Shown here one piece after another: positions 31,260 to 40,706 of a stretch of DNA of 64,000 nucleotides. Both the position numbers and the translations under genes were made by a program. The notes below the pieces were generated by a model. It made no database searches. It was not told the DNA's origin and saw nothing but the letters and a program-made list of their open reading frames with translations. Source of the stretch: Nostoc spongiaeforme FACHB-130 (lineage in GTDB: Bacteria; Cyanobacteriota; Cyanobacteriia; Cyanobacteriales; Nostocaceae); contig NZ_JACJTB010000030.1 in the NCBI RefSeq assembly GCF_014698475.1, forward strand, positions 1 through 64,000, in the 5' to 3' direction. The first letter of the stretch is position 1. Each line of letters begins with the position of its first letter.

Positions 31260-34200
31260 TTAGCTTCTTCCTGTAATGATAAAACCTGCCCAATAATAAG
31301 GATGATTATAAGGCTTTCTCTCAGGAACTATTTTGCTAATTCTATATAAATGGGTAGCTAAATAAGTTCTAATTCTTAACTCATCTGGATGCAGAGTTTT
31401 AATTAAATTTTCATACCAAATAGCCAATTCGCCGGCGGTGACTTCTTGCAACCATGTAGTTGCTTCTGTTAAAGCCGTGGCTGGTGATTTGTTGACTTGT
31501 AGGCGGCGATAAAATTCGATAATTAATAATGCACTCGCCGATGATTCCACATTCCACAAAGTGCTGATAACTTGCGGAACACCACCGCACAGAAAACCAT
31601 TCACCAAAGAGACATATTCAGTAGTAATATTTTGGTTAAGATGACTTGCAAATTTACACGCCGATAGGAATACTAAATTGTAACTAGTGAGGTTTTTTTG
31701 GCAGATTTCTGCAAGTGTCAGTTTATCTTCTCCTGCTAATTGGAATGCTGATTTACTCTGGTCGATGAAATTGTTGATAACTTGCCCTGTAAAATGCAAG
31801 ATATTGTAATCATCAGCTAAGGCTTTCTCGACAGTAGTTTTAGTAGCGGCTTCTGCTTGAATGCGTTGGGGCTGTTCAAACATCTGGGTAATAACTTCTG
31901 ATTCCAACTTGGCAAATTTTGGTGGTGCATAATTTGTCTGTGCTGGAGATTCAATACTGAGTAATATCTGTTCTTGCCAGTTCTCTATATTTCTGGGTTG
32001 TAAGTTTAACCCTACTTGAATACTAGGCAAATAATTTGTAATAAATTTTGCTGGAAGATTGAGCATTTCTGCGTCAGAATTAGGCAGATTAAACAACAGG
32101 TGTAAAGGCAATCTGGCTAAGTCGCGGTGAGGAATTAAAATGAGGTTAGTAATCCCTTCTAGTTCTTGAGTAATTGTGGAAATTTCCAGAATTTTTTGCA
32201 GATTTAACAGCCTTTGTTCCATCTGCGATCGCCAAACATGATTGCCTTTAGTTTGGGGGTCTTGGGCTTGTTCACAATAATCTTGATAAGTTCTATGCCA
32301 ATCTTCTAACCAATGTTCAAAAGCAATCAATCTTTGCGTTGCTTCTGGTAATGGTAACTCTTGTAAAGGCTTATTATTTGCTGATGAAATATTACCTCGT
32401 GCTTGTACCGGAATAAACACCAAAATTGGCGAAGGAGCGCCATCTTTAATAATAAACGTGTGCAGTGCTGCTGGGCTAATATGCCAGTAAATAATTGCCG
32501 TATTGGGATTCAGTAACTCTTGAACTGAGTTATAATTCAGGAAATAAATTTCATTTTGCCAGCCAAACAATAGCCATTGCAAACAAGCATTTTTAATTTG
32601 TTCTGCTAATTCCCAAGCTTCTACTAAATCACCCGATTCTACTAAAAAGTCAACGCCTAATTGCCCAATTCCCGCAAATTTTAGCGCCAACTGTTTTTTA
32701 CTTTCATCAGAACGTGCAGCATCACTCAACAATACTTGCAATAAATTAGCCGCCCGTTGTTGTAATTCTTGGGCTTGGGTAATTTGTCCTAAACCTAACA
32801 GAACTTTGACTAAAGATTGCAGTATTTCTAAATGTAATTGGGGAAATCCTTCCCAACTGAGAGTTAATAAGGCTTGGTTGTATTCAAATACAGATTTGCG
32901 CCAATGTTGACGAGATGTCGGTTGTTTTTTACCTTGCTCATAATGGGTATTGCCAATCGCCAAATGTAATCTACCCCAACCTTCTGGGTGAGTGTCTGGG
33001 CGAATGTGTTTCAGCCCTTGTTCATAGCTGGCGAGTTTACCTATATAACCGCCTTGTCTTAAAGCTGGGTAATTGATGGCGACGCTAGTTAATAAATTGA
33101 AGACATGACTTTCTGGTACATGACCGATTGCTGTTCCTCGTCCAATCCAAGCTTCCCAATAATCAAGTTTAATTTGTAGTGCGTTGTCGTAGGCAACGAT
33201 CGCCTCAGTATAGCGTTCTAAATAAAACAAAGCGACTGCTTGATTATACCAAGCTAAATGAAAGTCGGGTTTAATAGCGATCGCTTTTTCGTAGGAGGCA
33301 ATCGCTTCTTCCCGCCTACCTAAGTTATCCAGTGCCACACCCCGGTTATACCAAGCCAAATAAAAATCAGATTGGGCTGCTAAGGCTTTATCCCAAGAAG
33401 CGATCGCCTCTGACCACTGTCTCAAATTAAACAGCACCACACCCCGGTCAATCCAAACTTCGTAATAGTCGGGTTGCAGTTCTAAAGCTTGATTATAAGA
33501 AGCGATCGCATCTTCATATTGTTCGTTAACCGCTAAAGCAATGCCTCGGTAATACCAGGTTTCCGGGTCTTGGGGTTGCAATTCTAAAGCTTGATCGTAA
33601 CTGGTAATGGCCTCCCAAACTTGCCCCAACTTCAACAACGCCAAAGCCTGACTCGCCCAAGCTTCGGGGTAATTGGGGTGAATTGCAATCGCCTGACCAA
33701 AAGATGCGATCGCTTCGGCAAATAATCCCAATTCTCCCAGCGTACCGCCACGATTGTACCAAGCTTTGTAATGGTCTGGTTTCAGGTCAATTGCTGTGTC
33801 ATAAGCCGCCACTGCTTCGGCAAATCGTTCTAAATGGAACAAAGTCAAGCCACGATTAAACCAATATTCAGGGGATTCCGGTTGTAATTCTATAGCGCGG
33901 TCATAAGATGCGATCGCACCTGCCAAATCCCCTGTTTTGGCTTGTTGCAAACCTTGATAAAACCAAGCTTGGGCTTGAATTGCCGTATTAGCTGGATTCG
34001 GCGTAGTTGGGGGAGACGGACTAGATTGTGTTGTCAGATTAATTGCCAATTGCTGTACTAAATGGGCGCTTTGATCCAACCTGCCCAACAATTCATCTAA
34101 AGTGTAGGCAACAGTGGGATCTAAATTTGCCAGATATTGATCCCAAGCATTTTCAGCAACACCTGTTCGCGCCAGTCTGGCTAGTTCATCTGGATATTCT

Positions 34201-35300
34201 AGTGACAATTCACCCAAATTACCAATCACATCTTCCGCCGCCGGAGGCAAAAAAGCCACTGTTGCTGATGGTGCAAATTCTTCTGCGGTGTCTTCTCTGG
34301 TAGCTGTTGTTCTTTCTGCTTCCCCAGTATATGTATTCACGTTTTCTGTAGTCTGGGGTGGTGGATTATCTACCAATTCTGCGGCGGTGTCTCCCCAAAG
34401 ACTAGCAGCTAAATTATCTAGTGCCGTTTCTGGTGCATACTCCCAAGTGGGAATATCTGTGTTTTCCGTGGCGTATTCTAGAGGCGGTGGACTATCTGTC
34501 AATTCGGCTGTGGGATCACCCCAAAGACTGGTAGCTAAATCATCGGTGCTAGTTTCCTCTGCTGTGGTGGTAAATGCTTCCCCAGAATATTCCCAAATCG
34601 GGATATCTGTATTTTGAGCGGGTTCTGCTTGGGGTATGGTACTAACTACAAATTCTTCCCCTGTATACTCCCAAATAATTTCTGCGACATTCTCTGTAGA
34701 AACTTCCGAGGATGATGTCATATCTGGAACCTGATTAACTGCATTTTCTGGAGGTTGTGCAGTTGCTGGAGGTGGTAATTCCTCATACTCCCATAACGAC
34801 TCGCCCAAATTCCGCAGTAAATTTTGTCCAGGAGTATTTGTTGTTTCATTTGTTGTTGAGACAACAGGTTGTTCCTCAGAATCATCGTCCCAATCATCGG
34901 TATGGCGCGTCATGAGACGAATACCAATGTCATAGGAAAGTTCACCAACTTTGCCGATATTCAGTTCCCCTAGTTGGATCATCTGCGAGGCTAACTGCTG
35001 ATTAGGCGGCGCTGGGGAGATTAACAATCGTTCACCATAAATGAGTAACCAATCTATCCAACGTTCGGTACTAATTCGGTCTTCCATTCGCTGGAGATAT
35101 TTGATTGCCCATTGTTGTCCCCGTCCTTGATACACCCCTTCTAGCAGTTGGGTAAACAGAAGTTCCAAATCAGCATTAGTTAATTCAGGAAGTGGTTCTA
35201 CCATTTCCTGTTCGCTAACAGTTTTTAAAGTCTGTTTACTACTAGTGGGCTGGTTTGAATGTGTTTTAAGCCACTGCCATAGCTGCGTGAGCATCTGCAC
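31260..35300 (-). CDS. TPR-CHAT protein with duplicated N-terminal domain
   Basis: 1346 residues. The N-terminal domain (about 30-130; ADLELLFTQLLEGV, RISTERWIDWLL, GERLL) is shared with the neighbouring 231-residue protein. A low-complexity linker (about 135-400) repeats WEY and SLWGD motifs. Eight TPRs follow (about 443-723), then a helical region and a C-terminal CHAT caspase-like protease domain (about 1060-1346; PHRDLARLPLHLL, FLSACKFA, CGGVPQVISTLW). The nucleophile Cys1215 is present, but the catalytic-His position, normally HFxGH, reads HFTGQ (Gln1173), so protease activity is doubtful. Upstream partner in the probable operon with the pseudokinase gene (225 bp gap). Confidence 0.9.
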   Translation of the reverse strand: MQMLTQLWQWLKTHSNQPTSSKQTLKTVSEQEMVEPLPELTNADLELLFTQLLEGVYQGRGQQWAIKYLQRMEDRISTERWIDWLLIYGERLLISPAPPNQQLASQMIQLGELNIGKVGELSYDIGIRLMTRHTDDWDDDSEEQPVVSTTNETTNTPGQNLLRNLGESLWEYEELPPPATAQPPENAVNQVPDMTSSSEVSTENVAEIIWEYTGEEFVVSTIPQAEPAQNTDIPIWEYSGEAFTTTAEETSTDDLATSLWGDPTAELTDSPPPLEYATENTDIPTWEYAPETALDNLAASLWGDTAAELVDNPPPQTTENVNTYTGEAERTTATREDTAEEFAPSATVAFLPPAAEDVIGNLGELSLEYPDELARLARTGVAENAWDQYLANLDPTVAYTLDELLGRLDQSAHLVQQLAINLTTQSSPSPPTTPNPANTAIQAQAWFYQGLQQAKTGDLAGAIASYDRAIELQPESPEYWFNRGLTLFHLERFAEAVAAYDTAIDLKPDHYKAWYNRGGTLGELGLFAEAIASFGQAIAIHPNYPEAWASQALALLKLGQVWEAITSYDQALELQPQDPETWYYRGIALAVNEQYEDAIASYNQALELQPDYYEVWIDRGVVLFNLRQWSEAIASWDKALAAQSDFYLAWYNRGVALDNLGRREEAIASYEKAIAIKPDFHLAWYNQAVALFYLERYTEAIVAYDNALQIKLDYWEAWIGRGTAIGHVPESHVFNLLTSVAINYPALRQGGYIGKLASYEQGLKHIRPDTHPEGWGRLHLAIGNTHYEQGKKQPTSRQHWRKSVFEYNQALLTLSWEGFPQLHLEILQSLVKVLLGLGQITQAQELQQRAANLLQVLLSDAARSDESKKQLALKFAGIGQLGVDFLVESGDLVEAWELAEQIKNACLQWLLFGWQNEIYFLNYNSVQELLNPNTAIIYWHISPAALHTFIIKDGAPSPILVFIPVQARGNISSANNKPLQELPLPEATQRLIAFEHWLEDWHRTYQDYCEQAQDPQTKGNHVWRSQMEQRLLNLQKILEISTITQELEGITNLILIPHRDLARLPLHLLFNLPNSDAEMLNLPAKFITNYLPSIQVGLNLQPRNIENWQEQILLSIESPAQTNYAPPKFAKLESEVITQMFEQPQRIQAEAATKTTVEKALADDYNILHFTGQVINNFIDQSKSAFQLAGEDKLTLAEICQKNLTSYNLVFLSACKFASHLNQNITTEYVSLVNGFLCGGVPQVISTLWNVESSASALLIIEFYRRLQVNKSPATALTEATTWLQEVTAGELAIWYENLIKTLHPDELRIRTYLATHLYRISKIVPERKPYNHPYYWAGFIITGRS

Positions 35301-35632
35301 ATACTCTGAAGGTTTTGTTTATCCTAGATTGTAGCGATCGTTATGTCAAAAAACGCTAGATTTGCGTGAAACCCACTGCCATTAACGGGTTTATCGGGTA
35401 GATGTTTATCAAAAATATACAAAACTTTGTTAGTTGTTATAGCAGGAGGCAGAAGGCAGGAGGCAGGAGGCAGGAGTCAGAAGGTAGTCCCGATGAAACT
35501 TGTTTCATTGCCAAGTCTGAAAGTGGGACTAAGATTTTTACTCAGCACTCAGCACTTTCGCGCTAGGAGGTAACAGTATTACTATTGCTAGTTTTTAAGC
35601 TCTCAATCTAAAATCACAAATCCAAAATCCTA
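35301..35632. repeat. gap with GGCAGGA tandem repeat
   Basis: About six units of GGCAGGA or GGCAGAA lie at 35442-35485, an STRR-type repeat, with further CTCAGCA units at about 35541-35556. No gene is seen. If the run 36328-23550 is one transcript, this repeat lies inside it. Confidence 0.6.
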
Positions 35633-36328
35633 TTAAGTTGTCGCTTCATCAGATGGTGCGTTACTGGGCATATAGTATTGATGCACCAATTCTTTGATAA
35701 TTACTTCTGCATCATCCGACTCAATTCCTAATTGTTGGGAAATCTGCTGACGTAGGTTTTCATCTTCCTGCATCATGCTAAACAACTGCTCTAAGGTGAC
35801 AGTTTGGTAATCTGCTTCTGAGGCAGAGTCATCAGTTGTTTCTGTTTGTAATATTTGGTCATCCTCTGATGGGGAATTGTTACTGAAAGCATCTGGCCCA
35901 TCATATTCCCAGATGGTTTCGCCAGAATTGCGTGTCAATAATTGCATCCCAATTTCATAGGCTTCATCGCCCAGTTCACCTACGCCCAAATCGCCTAATT
36001 GTACTAGCCGCGCTGCTAACTCATTATTTGGTGTCGGTGCAGCCAGTAATCTTTCCCCAAAACGGTGTAACCACTCTAGCCAACGTTCTGTGGAAACCCG
36101 ATGCTCAATATTATGCAGCCACTTGATCGCCCAAGCTTGTCCCCGTGCCTGATGTACGCCTTCTAGCAGTTCGGTGAAGAGAAATTCTAAGTCTGTATCA
36201 CTCAGAGGCGGTGCTGGCTCTTGAGAGACATTTACATCGGCTGTTTTCGGCGTTGATTTGCCGCCAAATAAGCTCTGAAAAAGGTTTTTGAGCCATCGAA
36301 TTAACCGCTTGAGCATTTGTCCCACCAT
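35633..36328 (-). CDS. protein sharing the N-terminal domain of the TPR-CHAT protein
   Basis: 231 residues. A basic amphipathic start (LKRLIRWLKNLFQSLFG), also found in the neighbour in similar form, is followed by the shared domain: DTDLEFLFTELLEGVHQARGQ, AIKWLHNIEHRVSTERWLEWL, GERLLAA, LARLVQLGDLG, YEIGMQLLTR. An acidic linker with a single IWEY motif (as in the neighbour) leads to a short helical end. No TPR or CHAT part is present. It is first in the minus-strand run and probably arose by partial duplication. Function unknown; pairing with the CHAT protein through the shared domain is inference. Confidence 0.8.
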   Translation of the reverse strand: MVGQMLKRLIRWLKNLFQSLFGGKSTPKTADVNVSQEPAPPLSDTDLEFLFTELLEGVHQARGQAWAIKWLHNIEHRVSTERWLEWLHRFGERLLAAPTPNNELAARLVQLGDLGVGELGDEAYEIGMQLLTRNSGETIWEYDGPDAFSNNSPSEDDQILQTETTDDSASEADYQTVTLEQLFSMMQEDENLRQQISQQLGIESDDAEVIIKELVHQYYMPSNAPSDEATT

Positions 36329-36411
36329 AAATTGTATTGTCTACCCTAAGATTGTAGCGATCGCTCTCGAAGATGGCGGTAGTGCAGTTAAGAAAATGTA
36401 CAATCTTGGTC

Positions 36412-36572
36412 ACTAGTACAACAAGGCAAAAGTAAAAAGCGCAAAGTAGGCGGTGTCGGTTTCCGTCCCGCCTAACTTTGTAAGAAGGCAAAAGTAAAAA
36501 GAAATAATACTTATCAAGTCAGCTTTTTAGCTATTTCTAATGGTCTGCTTATTTACGCCGACCTGTACTAGT
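36412..36572. repeat. second MITE-like family (CTAGTAC ends), copy A
   Basis: ACTAGTAC at 36412-36419 and GTACTAGT at 36565-36572 form the ends. Next to them are ACAAGGCAAAAGTAAAAAG on the left and TTTACGCCGACCT on the right, both shared with copy B at 44524-44690. The middle sections differ between copies. It lies in the divergent gap before dnaX. Confidence 0.7.
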
Positions 36573-36727
36573 CATTTGTTATTAGCCAATGACAAATGAC
36601 TAATGACTGTTTAGTTCAAATGTACTATAATTATGGAAAACAGACACCCTGCGTTTAAAATATGTGAGCGCCAATTTGGGCGTTTATGTAAAAATCGATT
36701 CTGAAAATGAATTGACATTTTCCTTCC

Positions 36728-38674
36728 ATGCCTTACGAACCCCTGCACCACAAGTATCGCCCAAAGAGTTTTGCTGAACTGGTGGGGCAAGAGGCGATCG
36801 CTACCACCTTAATTAATGCTATCCGTACAACTAAAATTGCCCCGGCTTATTTGTTCACCGGGCCAAGAGGTACGGGTAAAACATCTAGCGCCAGGATTCT
36901 CGCCAAATCCCTCAACTGTCTTCAAAGTGACAAACCCACCGCCGAACCTTGTGGGGTATGCGATGTCTGTCAGGGAATCACCAAAGGCTACTCGTTAGAC
37001 GTAATAGAAATTGATGCCGCTAGTAACACTGGTGTCGATAATATCCGCGAACTCATCGAAAAAGCACAATTCGCCCCAGTGCAGTGTCGGTATAAAGTGT
37101 ACGTGGTCGATGAATGTCACATGCTCAGTACTCAGGCGTTCAATGCGTTACTAAAAACACTGGAGGAACCACCTAAACACGTAGTTTTTGTTCTGGCAAC
37201 CACTGACCCACAAAGAGTTTTACCCACAATTATTTCTCGTTGTCAGAGGTTCGATTTTAGACGCATTCAACTAGAGGCGATGGTGAAGCATTTAAATGCG
37301 ATCGCCTGGAAGGAAAGCATTGATATTTCGGAAGCAGCAGTCACCTTAGTAGCGCAAATTTCCCAAGGTGGGTTACGGGATGCAGAAAGTTTACTTGACC
37401 AATTAGCCTTATTATCGGGGCAAGTCACACCGGAAAGAGTCTGGGATTTAGTCGGTTCTGTGAGTGAACGGGACTTGTTAGTCTTATTGAATGCGATCGC
37501 TCAAGATAACCCAGAAACAATCTTAGACTGTAGCCGCCACATTCTCGACCGAGGACGAGAACCACTCACTATTCTGCAAAATCTTGCCAACCTCTACCGC
37601 GACTTACTCATTGCTAAAACAGCCCCCAATCGCCAAGACTTAATAGCTTGTACTCCACAAACTTGGGCAGCCTTAGTTGAGTTAGCCCAAAATTTACACA
37701 TCAGTACAATCTTGGCAGGACAACAACACCTGCGAACCGCAGAAATTCAAATTAAAAATACTACCCAGCCGCGTTTGTGGTTAGAGGTAACATTACTCGG
37801 ATTGTTACCCAGCGCCAGTATTACACCAGCAGCTACAGTTGTTGTCCCAAAAGTCAATATCCCAGCACCACAAAATCATCATCACCCATCACCGCCACCT
37901 TCAAACCCGCAACCCGTCTCACCACCGCCTCACACTGCACCTTTAAATCAGCCACCTGTACAACCAGTTACCACAGAAGTCATACCTGCAAACCCGCAAA
38001 CCGTCTCACCGCTTCCGCCTGAACCAGTTACCGCAGAAATCACACCAGAAACTGCACAACCAGACTTAACCCAAATTTGGCAGCAAGTACTGAGTAATAT
38101 TCAGTTACTTCCCCGTCGGGCATTATTAGGGCAAATGTGCCATCTGATTGAGTTTGATGGTAATAGTGCGCGTGTAGGTGTTAAACCTGCATGGTACGAC
38201 AAAGTTAAATCTGACCTCACCATGATTGCTGGGGCTTTTCAGCAGACTGTGAATCGCAACGTTGAAGTCAGCCTAGAAAAAGCCACAGCCGCAACTGCTT
38301 CTCCCCCAAAAAAAGAACCATCAACCAATAATTCTAATGGGGTTCACAAACCTTCTCTGCCCCAAAAAAACAACCATCATCCAGCACCAACGCCCCAAGC
38401 ATTTACACCGCCACCACAACCAGCACCACAACCAGTCACACCGCCACCTGTAATACCAGAATATCCCACAAATGGTAATGGTACTGCTAACATCCAACCT
38501 CCCCCACAACCCACAGAAAATTCATCAGAAGAATGGGAGGAAGTCACAAGAGCCGCCCAACATTTAGCACAATTTTTCGACGGGCAGATTGTCCGTTTTG
38601 CTGATGATGGTTCCGATTTATCTGGTTCTATCACTCCGTCGGATTGGGTGGAGGAAGTGGAGGTTGATGATTAA
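36728..38674 (+). CDS. dnaX: DNA polymerase III subunit gamma/tau
   Basis: Clamp-loader ATPase of 648 residues. P-loop GPRGTGKTSSA is at about 45-55, the zinc module has four Cys (CLQ...CGVCDVC), Walker B is VYVVDECHML with EEPP downstream, and the sensor SRCQRFDFRR is intact. A Pro-rich linker (about 365-450) and a C-terminal tau-like region follow, with a second Pro-rich stretch. Some cyanobacterial dnaX genes carry an intein; the P-loop here is uninterrupted, so there is none. It ends 113 bp before the convergent glycosyltransferase gene. Confidence 0.96.
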   Translation: MPYEPLHHKYRPKSFAELVGQEAIATTLINAIRTTKIAPAYLFTGPRGTGKTSSARILAKSLNCLQSDKPTAEPCGVCDVCQGITKGYSLDVIEIDAASNTGVDNIRELIEKAQFAPVQCRYKVYVVDECHMLSTQAFNALLKTLEEPPKHVVFVLATTDPQRVLPTIISRCQRFDFRRIQLEAMVKHLNAIAWKESIDISEAAVTLVAQISQGGLRDAESLLDQLALLSGQVTPERVWDLVGSVSERDLLVLLNAIAQDNPETILDCSRHILDRGREPLTILQNLANLYRDLLIAKTAPNRQDLIACTPQTWAALVELAQNLHISTILAGQQHLRTAEIQIKNTTQPRLWLEVTLLGLLPSASITPAATVVVPKVNIPAPQNHHHPSPPPSNPQPVSPPPHTAPLNQPPVQPVTTEVIPANPQTVSPLPPEPVTAEITPETAQPDLTQIWQQVLSNIQLLPRRALLGQMCHLIEFDGNSARVGVKPAWYDKVKSDLTMIAGAFQQTVNRNVEVSLEKATAATASPPKKEPSTNNSNGVHKPSLPQKNNHHPAPTPQAFTPPPQPAPQPVTPPPVIPEYPTNGNGTANIQPPPQPTENSSEEWEEVTRAAQHLAQFFDGQIVRFADDGSDLSGSITPSDWVEEVEVDD

Positions 38675-38739
38675 AAGGCAAAAGTTAAAAGGCAAAAGTT
38701 AAAAGTAAAAAGGTAAAAGTAAAAAATAAAAAATAAAAA

Positions 38740-38780
38740 GGCAAAAGAATGTATTTCTTTTGCCCTTTGCCTTTTTATTT
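38740..38780. terminator. hairpin in the dnaX/glycosyltransferase convergent gap
   Basis: GGCAAAAGA (38740-38748) pairs with TCTTTTGCC (38756-38764) around a 7-base loop. A-rich DNA precedes and T-rich DNA follows, so it can terminate both converging genes. The region also holds several GGCAAAAGT units, a repeat found in many gaps here. Confidence 0.65.
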
Positions 38781-38788
38781 TTGCCTTT

Positions 38789-40195
38789 CTATTCTCCACT
38801 GCCAGAATGTACTGTCTTTACCCATTTCAGGCGCTTTGGCCTAAAGGACATCCGGGCGGTGGTACTACTCATCACTACCAACCAGTGCAGCATATATAAT
38901 GTGCCGCGCAGGGTTTGTAGTAGTAACACCGGATAAGTCGCAACGGTGAATTTCTGCTCTTGACGTATCCGCCTTAGTCCGGCAAACATTCCCAACACGG
39001 ACATAGACACAGACAAGGTGGTGACTGGGCCTAGCAGTGGTAAGCGATGCTTGGCAATTGCCATTAATAAGTCTGGGATGGCAGCCGTTGGCAAGATGTA
39101 CATGGTGATCATAAACATGAGCATATCCCAGGTTTTGCGGGTTCCCATGCGATTTTTCAGAATCAGATCCCAGTAATCTAAATAACGCTGATAGCCACCT
39201 TCTGCCCAACGGTTGCGCTGATGCCAAAGCGCGATCGCGTTTGTCACACCTTCTTCCTGCACGGCTGGGGAGAAGACACACTCAATATCCCAGTTATCCA
39301 AATGCAAGCGCAAGGTCATATCCAAGTCGTCGGTGATGGTTTCCTCATTCCATCCACCACAACTATCTAGGGCGGTGCGGCGGACAAATTGACCGTTACC
39401 CCGCAATTCGCCAATCCCACCCAAAGCAATGCGCTGCTGTTGGAACCAAGTGTCCAGTGCCATTTCTGCCATCTGTCCCTTAGTCCAAAAGTTTTCTTTG
39501 GCATTGGCGATCGCTTTTCGCACCTGCACCGCACCAACTTTTTCTCTTTGAAACAAAGGTACTATCTGGAGTAGCAAGTCTGATGGCACTTGAGCATCAG
39601 CATCAAACACAGCAACAATTTCGCCTTTTGTCTGCGGCAAAACTTGATTTAATGCTCCCGACTTACCGCCACTAGCTTGGGCGGAACGCCTCAGTACTTT
39701 GAGTTTTTTGTATTCCTTCGCCAGTTCTGCTAGGATTTGCGGTGTTTTGTCGGTACTGTTATCGTCAATTATCCAGACTTCGTATTGTCCATCTGGATAT
39801 TCCAGATTGCACAAATTCTTGACTAACTTCCCAATCACCGCTTCCTCATTTTTGGCAGCTACCAACAAAGATACAGAAGGTAATTCACCCTGCATTTCTT
39901 TTTGATAGCGGCGAGGTTTAGCGAATATCACCACGAAGGCATGAATACCCAGGATTGTCGTCAACCCCAGAATAAAAATGTAAGCCCAAGAAGCTAAGTG
40001 TAGAGCGATCGTACCACTCCAAACTATTGACAACACCAGAGCGGCTTTACGTCTACGTCCTTGAAACCGGGATGGTTGAGACAAACGATTTGTCCCTACC
40101 AATGAATCTTCTGTAGCCGATAGGTCAGCCAACAGAGAATCTAACGGGTCAAGCTCTTTGTATGAATCGTTTTCAGGCCAGGAGTTCGCTGGCAT
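38789..40195 (-). CDS. family 2 glycosyltransferase, processive membrane type
   Basis: 468 residues. Transmembrane segments lie at about 51-92 (two) and three or more after residue 350. The cytoplasmic GT-A domain has the processive-transferase signature D,D,D,Q(Q/R)xRW: DDNSTD (Asp144/145), FDADAQ (198-200), TDDLDM (289-291) and QRNRW at 326-330. Such enzymes polymerise and export beta-glycans (cellulose or hyaluronan synthase-like). No partner gene is adjacent, so the product is not known. A Pro/Asp-rich cytoplasmic N-tail precedes the first helix. Confidence 0.92.
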   Translation of the reverse strand: MPANSWPENDSYKELDPLDSLLADLSATEDSLVGTNRLSQPSRFQGRRRKAALVLSIVWSGTIALHLASWAYIFILGLTTILGIHAFVVIFAKPRRYQKEMQGELPSVSLLVAAKNEEAVIGKLVKNLCNLEYPDGQYEVWIIDDNSTDKTPQILAELAKEYKKLKVLRRSAQASGGKSGALNQVLPQTKGEIVAVFDADAQVPSDLLLQIVPLFQREKVGAVQVRKAIANAKENFWTKGQMAEMALDTWFQQQRIALGGIGELRGNGQFVRRTALDSCGGWNEETITDDLDMTLRLHLDNWDIECVFSPAVQEEGVTNAIALWHQRNRWAEGGYQRYLDYWDLILKNRMGTRKTWDMLMFMITMYILPTAAIPDLLMAIAKHRLPLLGPVTTLSVSMSVLGMFAGLRRIRQEQKFTVATYPVLLLQTLRGTLYMLHWLVVMSSTTARMSFRPKRLKWVKTVHSGSGE

Positions 40196-40706
40196 AGGTT
40201 ACTTAATGCGATACCAGTATTTTTCTACACCCATAAATAAGCTGGGAATTCTGTAACGTCAAACTTTGACTTTGCCATCTAGCTTTACTTGCTGTATCAA
40301 AATTACGTTGCTTTTTCAGGGCAACGGTAAATTCAACAAAGTAATTACAAGATAGACACAGCTTTGGGTTGTGAGACATTGCAATCAGCGTCTTAAGACC
40401 TAATGTTAGGTTTTTTCGCCGCTACTGCCCCAGCTTGGATAAAAGCTAATGCAGCCTTATTGTAACCGAAATTTTAATATTTCTTAGTACTAACTTTGCT
40501 GGCACTATCACAAACTCAAAACTAAAAAGACAAAATACAAAGAATTACTTATTGATTATTGCCATTAATTAACATTTTTTGCGGAATATTTTGAGGCTGT
40601 TCCTGAGAGTTTTGCTTCTGTAGTGTGTATTACAACAATTTTTTTGGGAATACTATTGACAACGACTAATATCCCCAGTTTCACCTAACTTGAGGAATAT
40701 TCAACA
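40196..40706. other. gap without a protein gene; one terminator-like hairpin
   Basis: No coding frame. ACCTA-ATGT-TAGGT followed by six T at about 40398-40416 has the form of a rho-independent terminator on the plus strand, although no plus-strand gene ends nearby. This leaves room for a small RNA between about 40200 and 40416. Confidence 0.4.
40398..40416 (+). terminator. orphan terminator-like hairpin
   Basis: Stem ACCTA (40398-40402) with TAGGT (40407-40411) and a 4-base loop, then TTTTT. The stem is short. The only support is its form and the absence of an upstream gene on that strand. Confidence 0.4.

Noticed and set aside
36816-36998. Short frames inside dnaX and its Pro-rich linker region
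   Set aside because: They overlap a clear DnaX coding frame. The Pro-rich repeats on one strand make false open frames on both.
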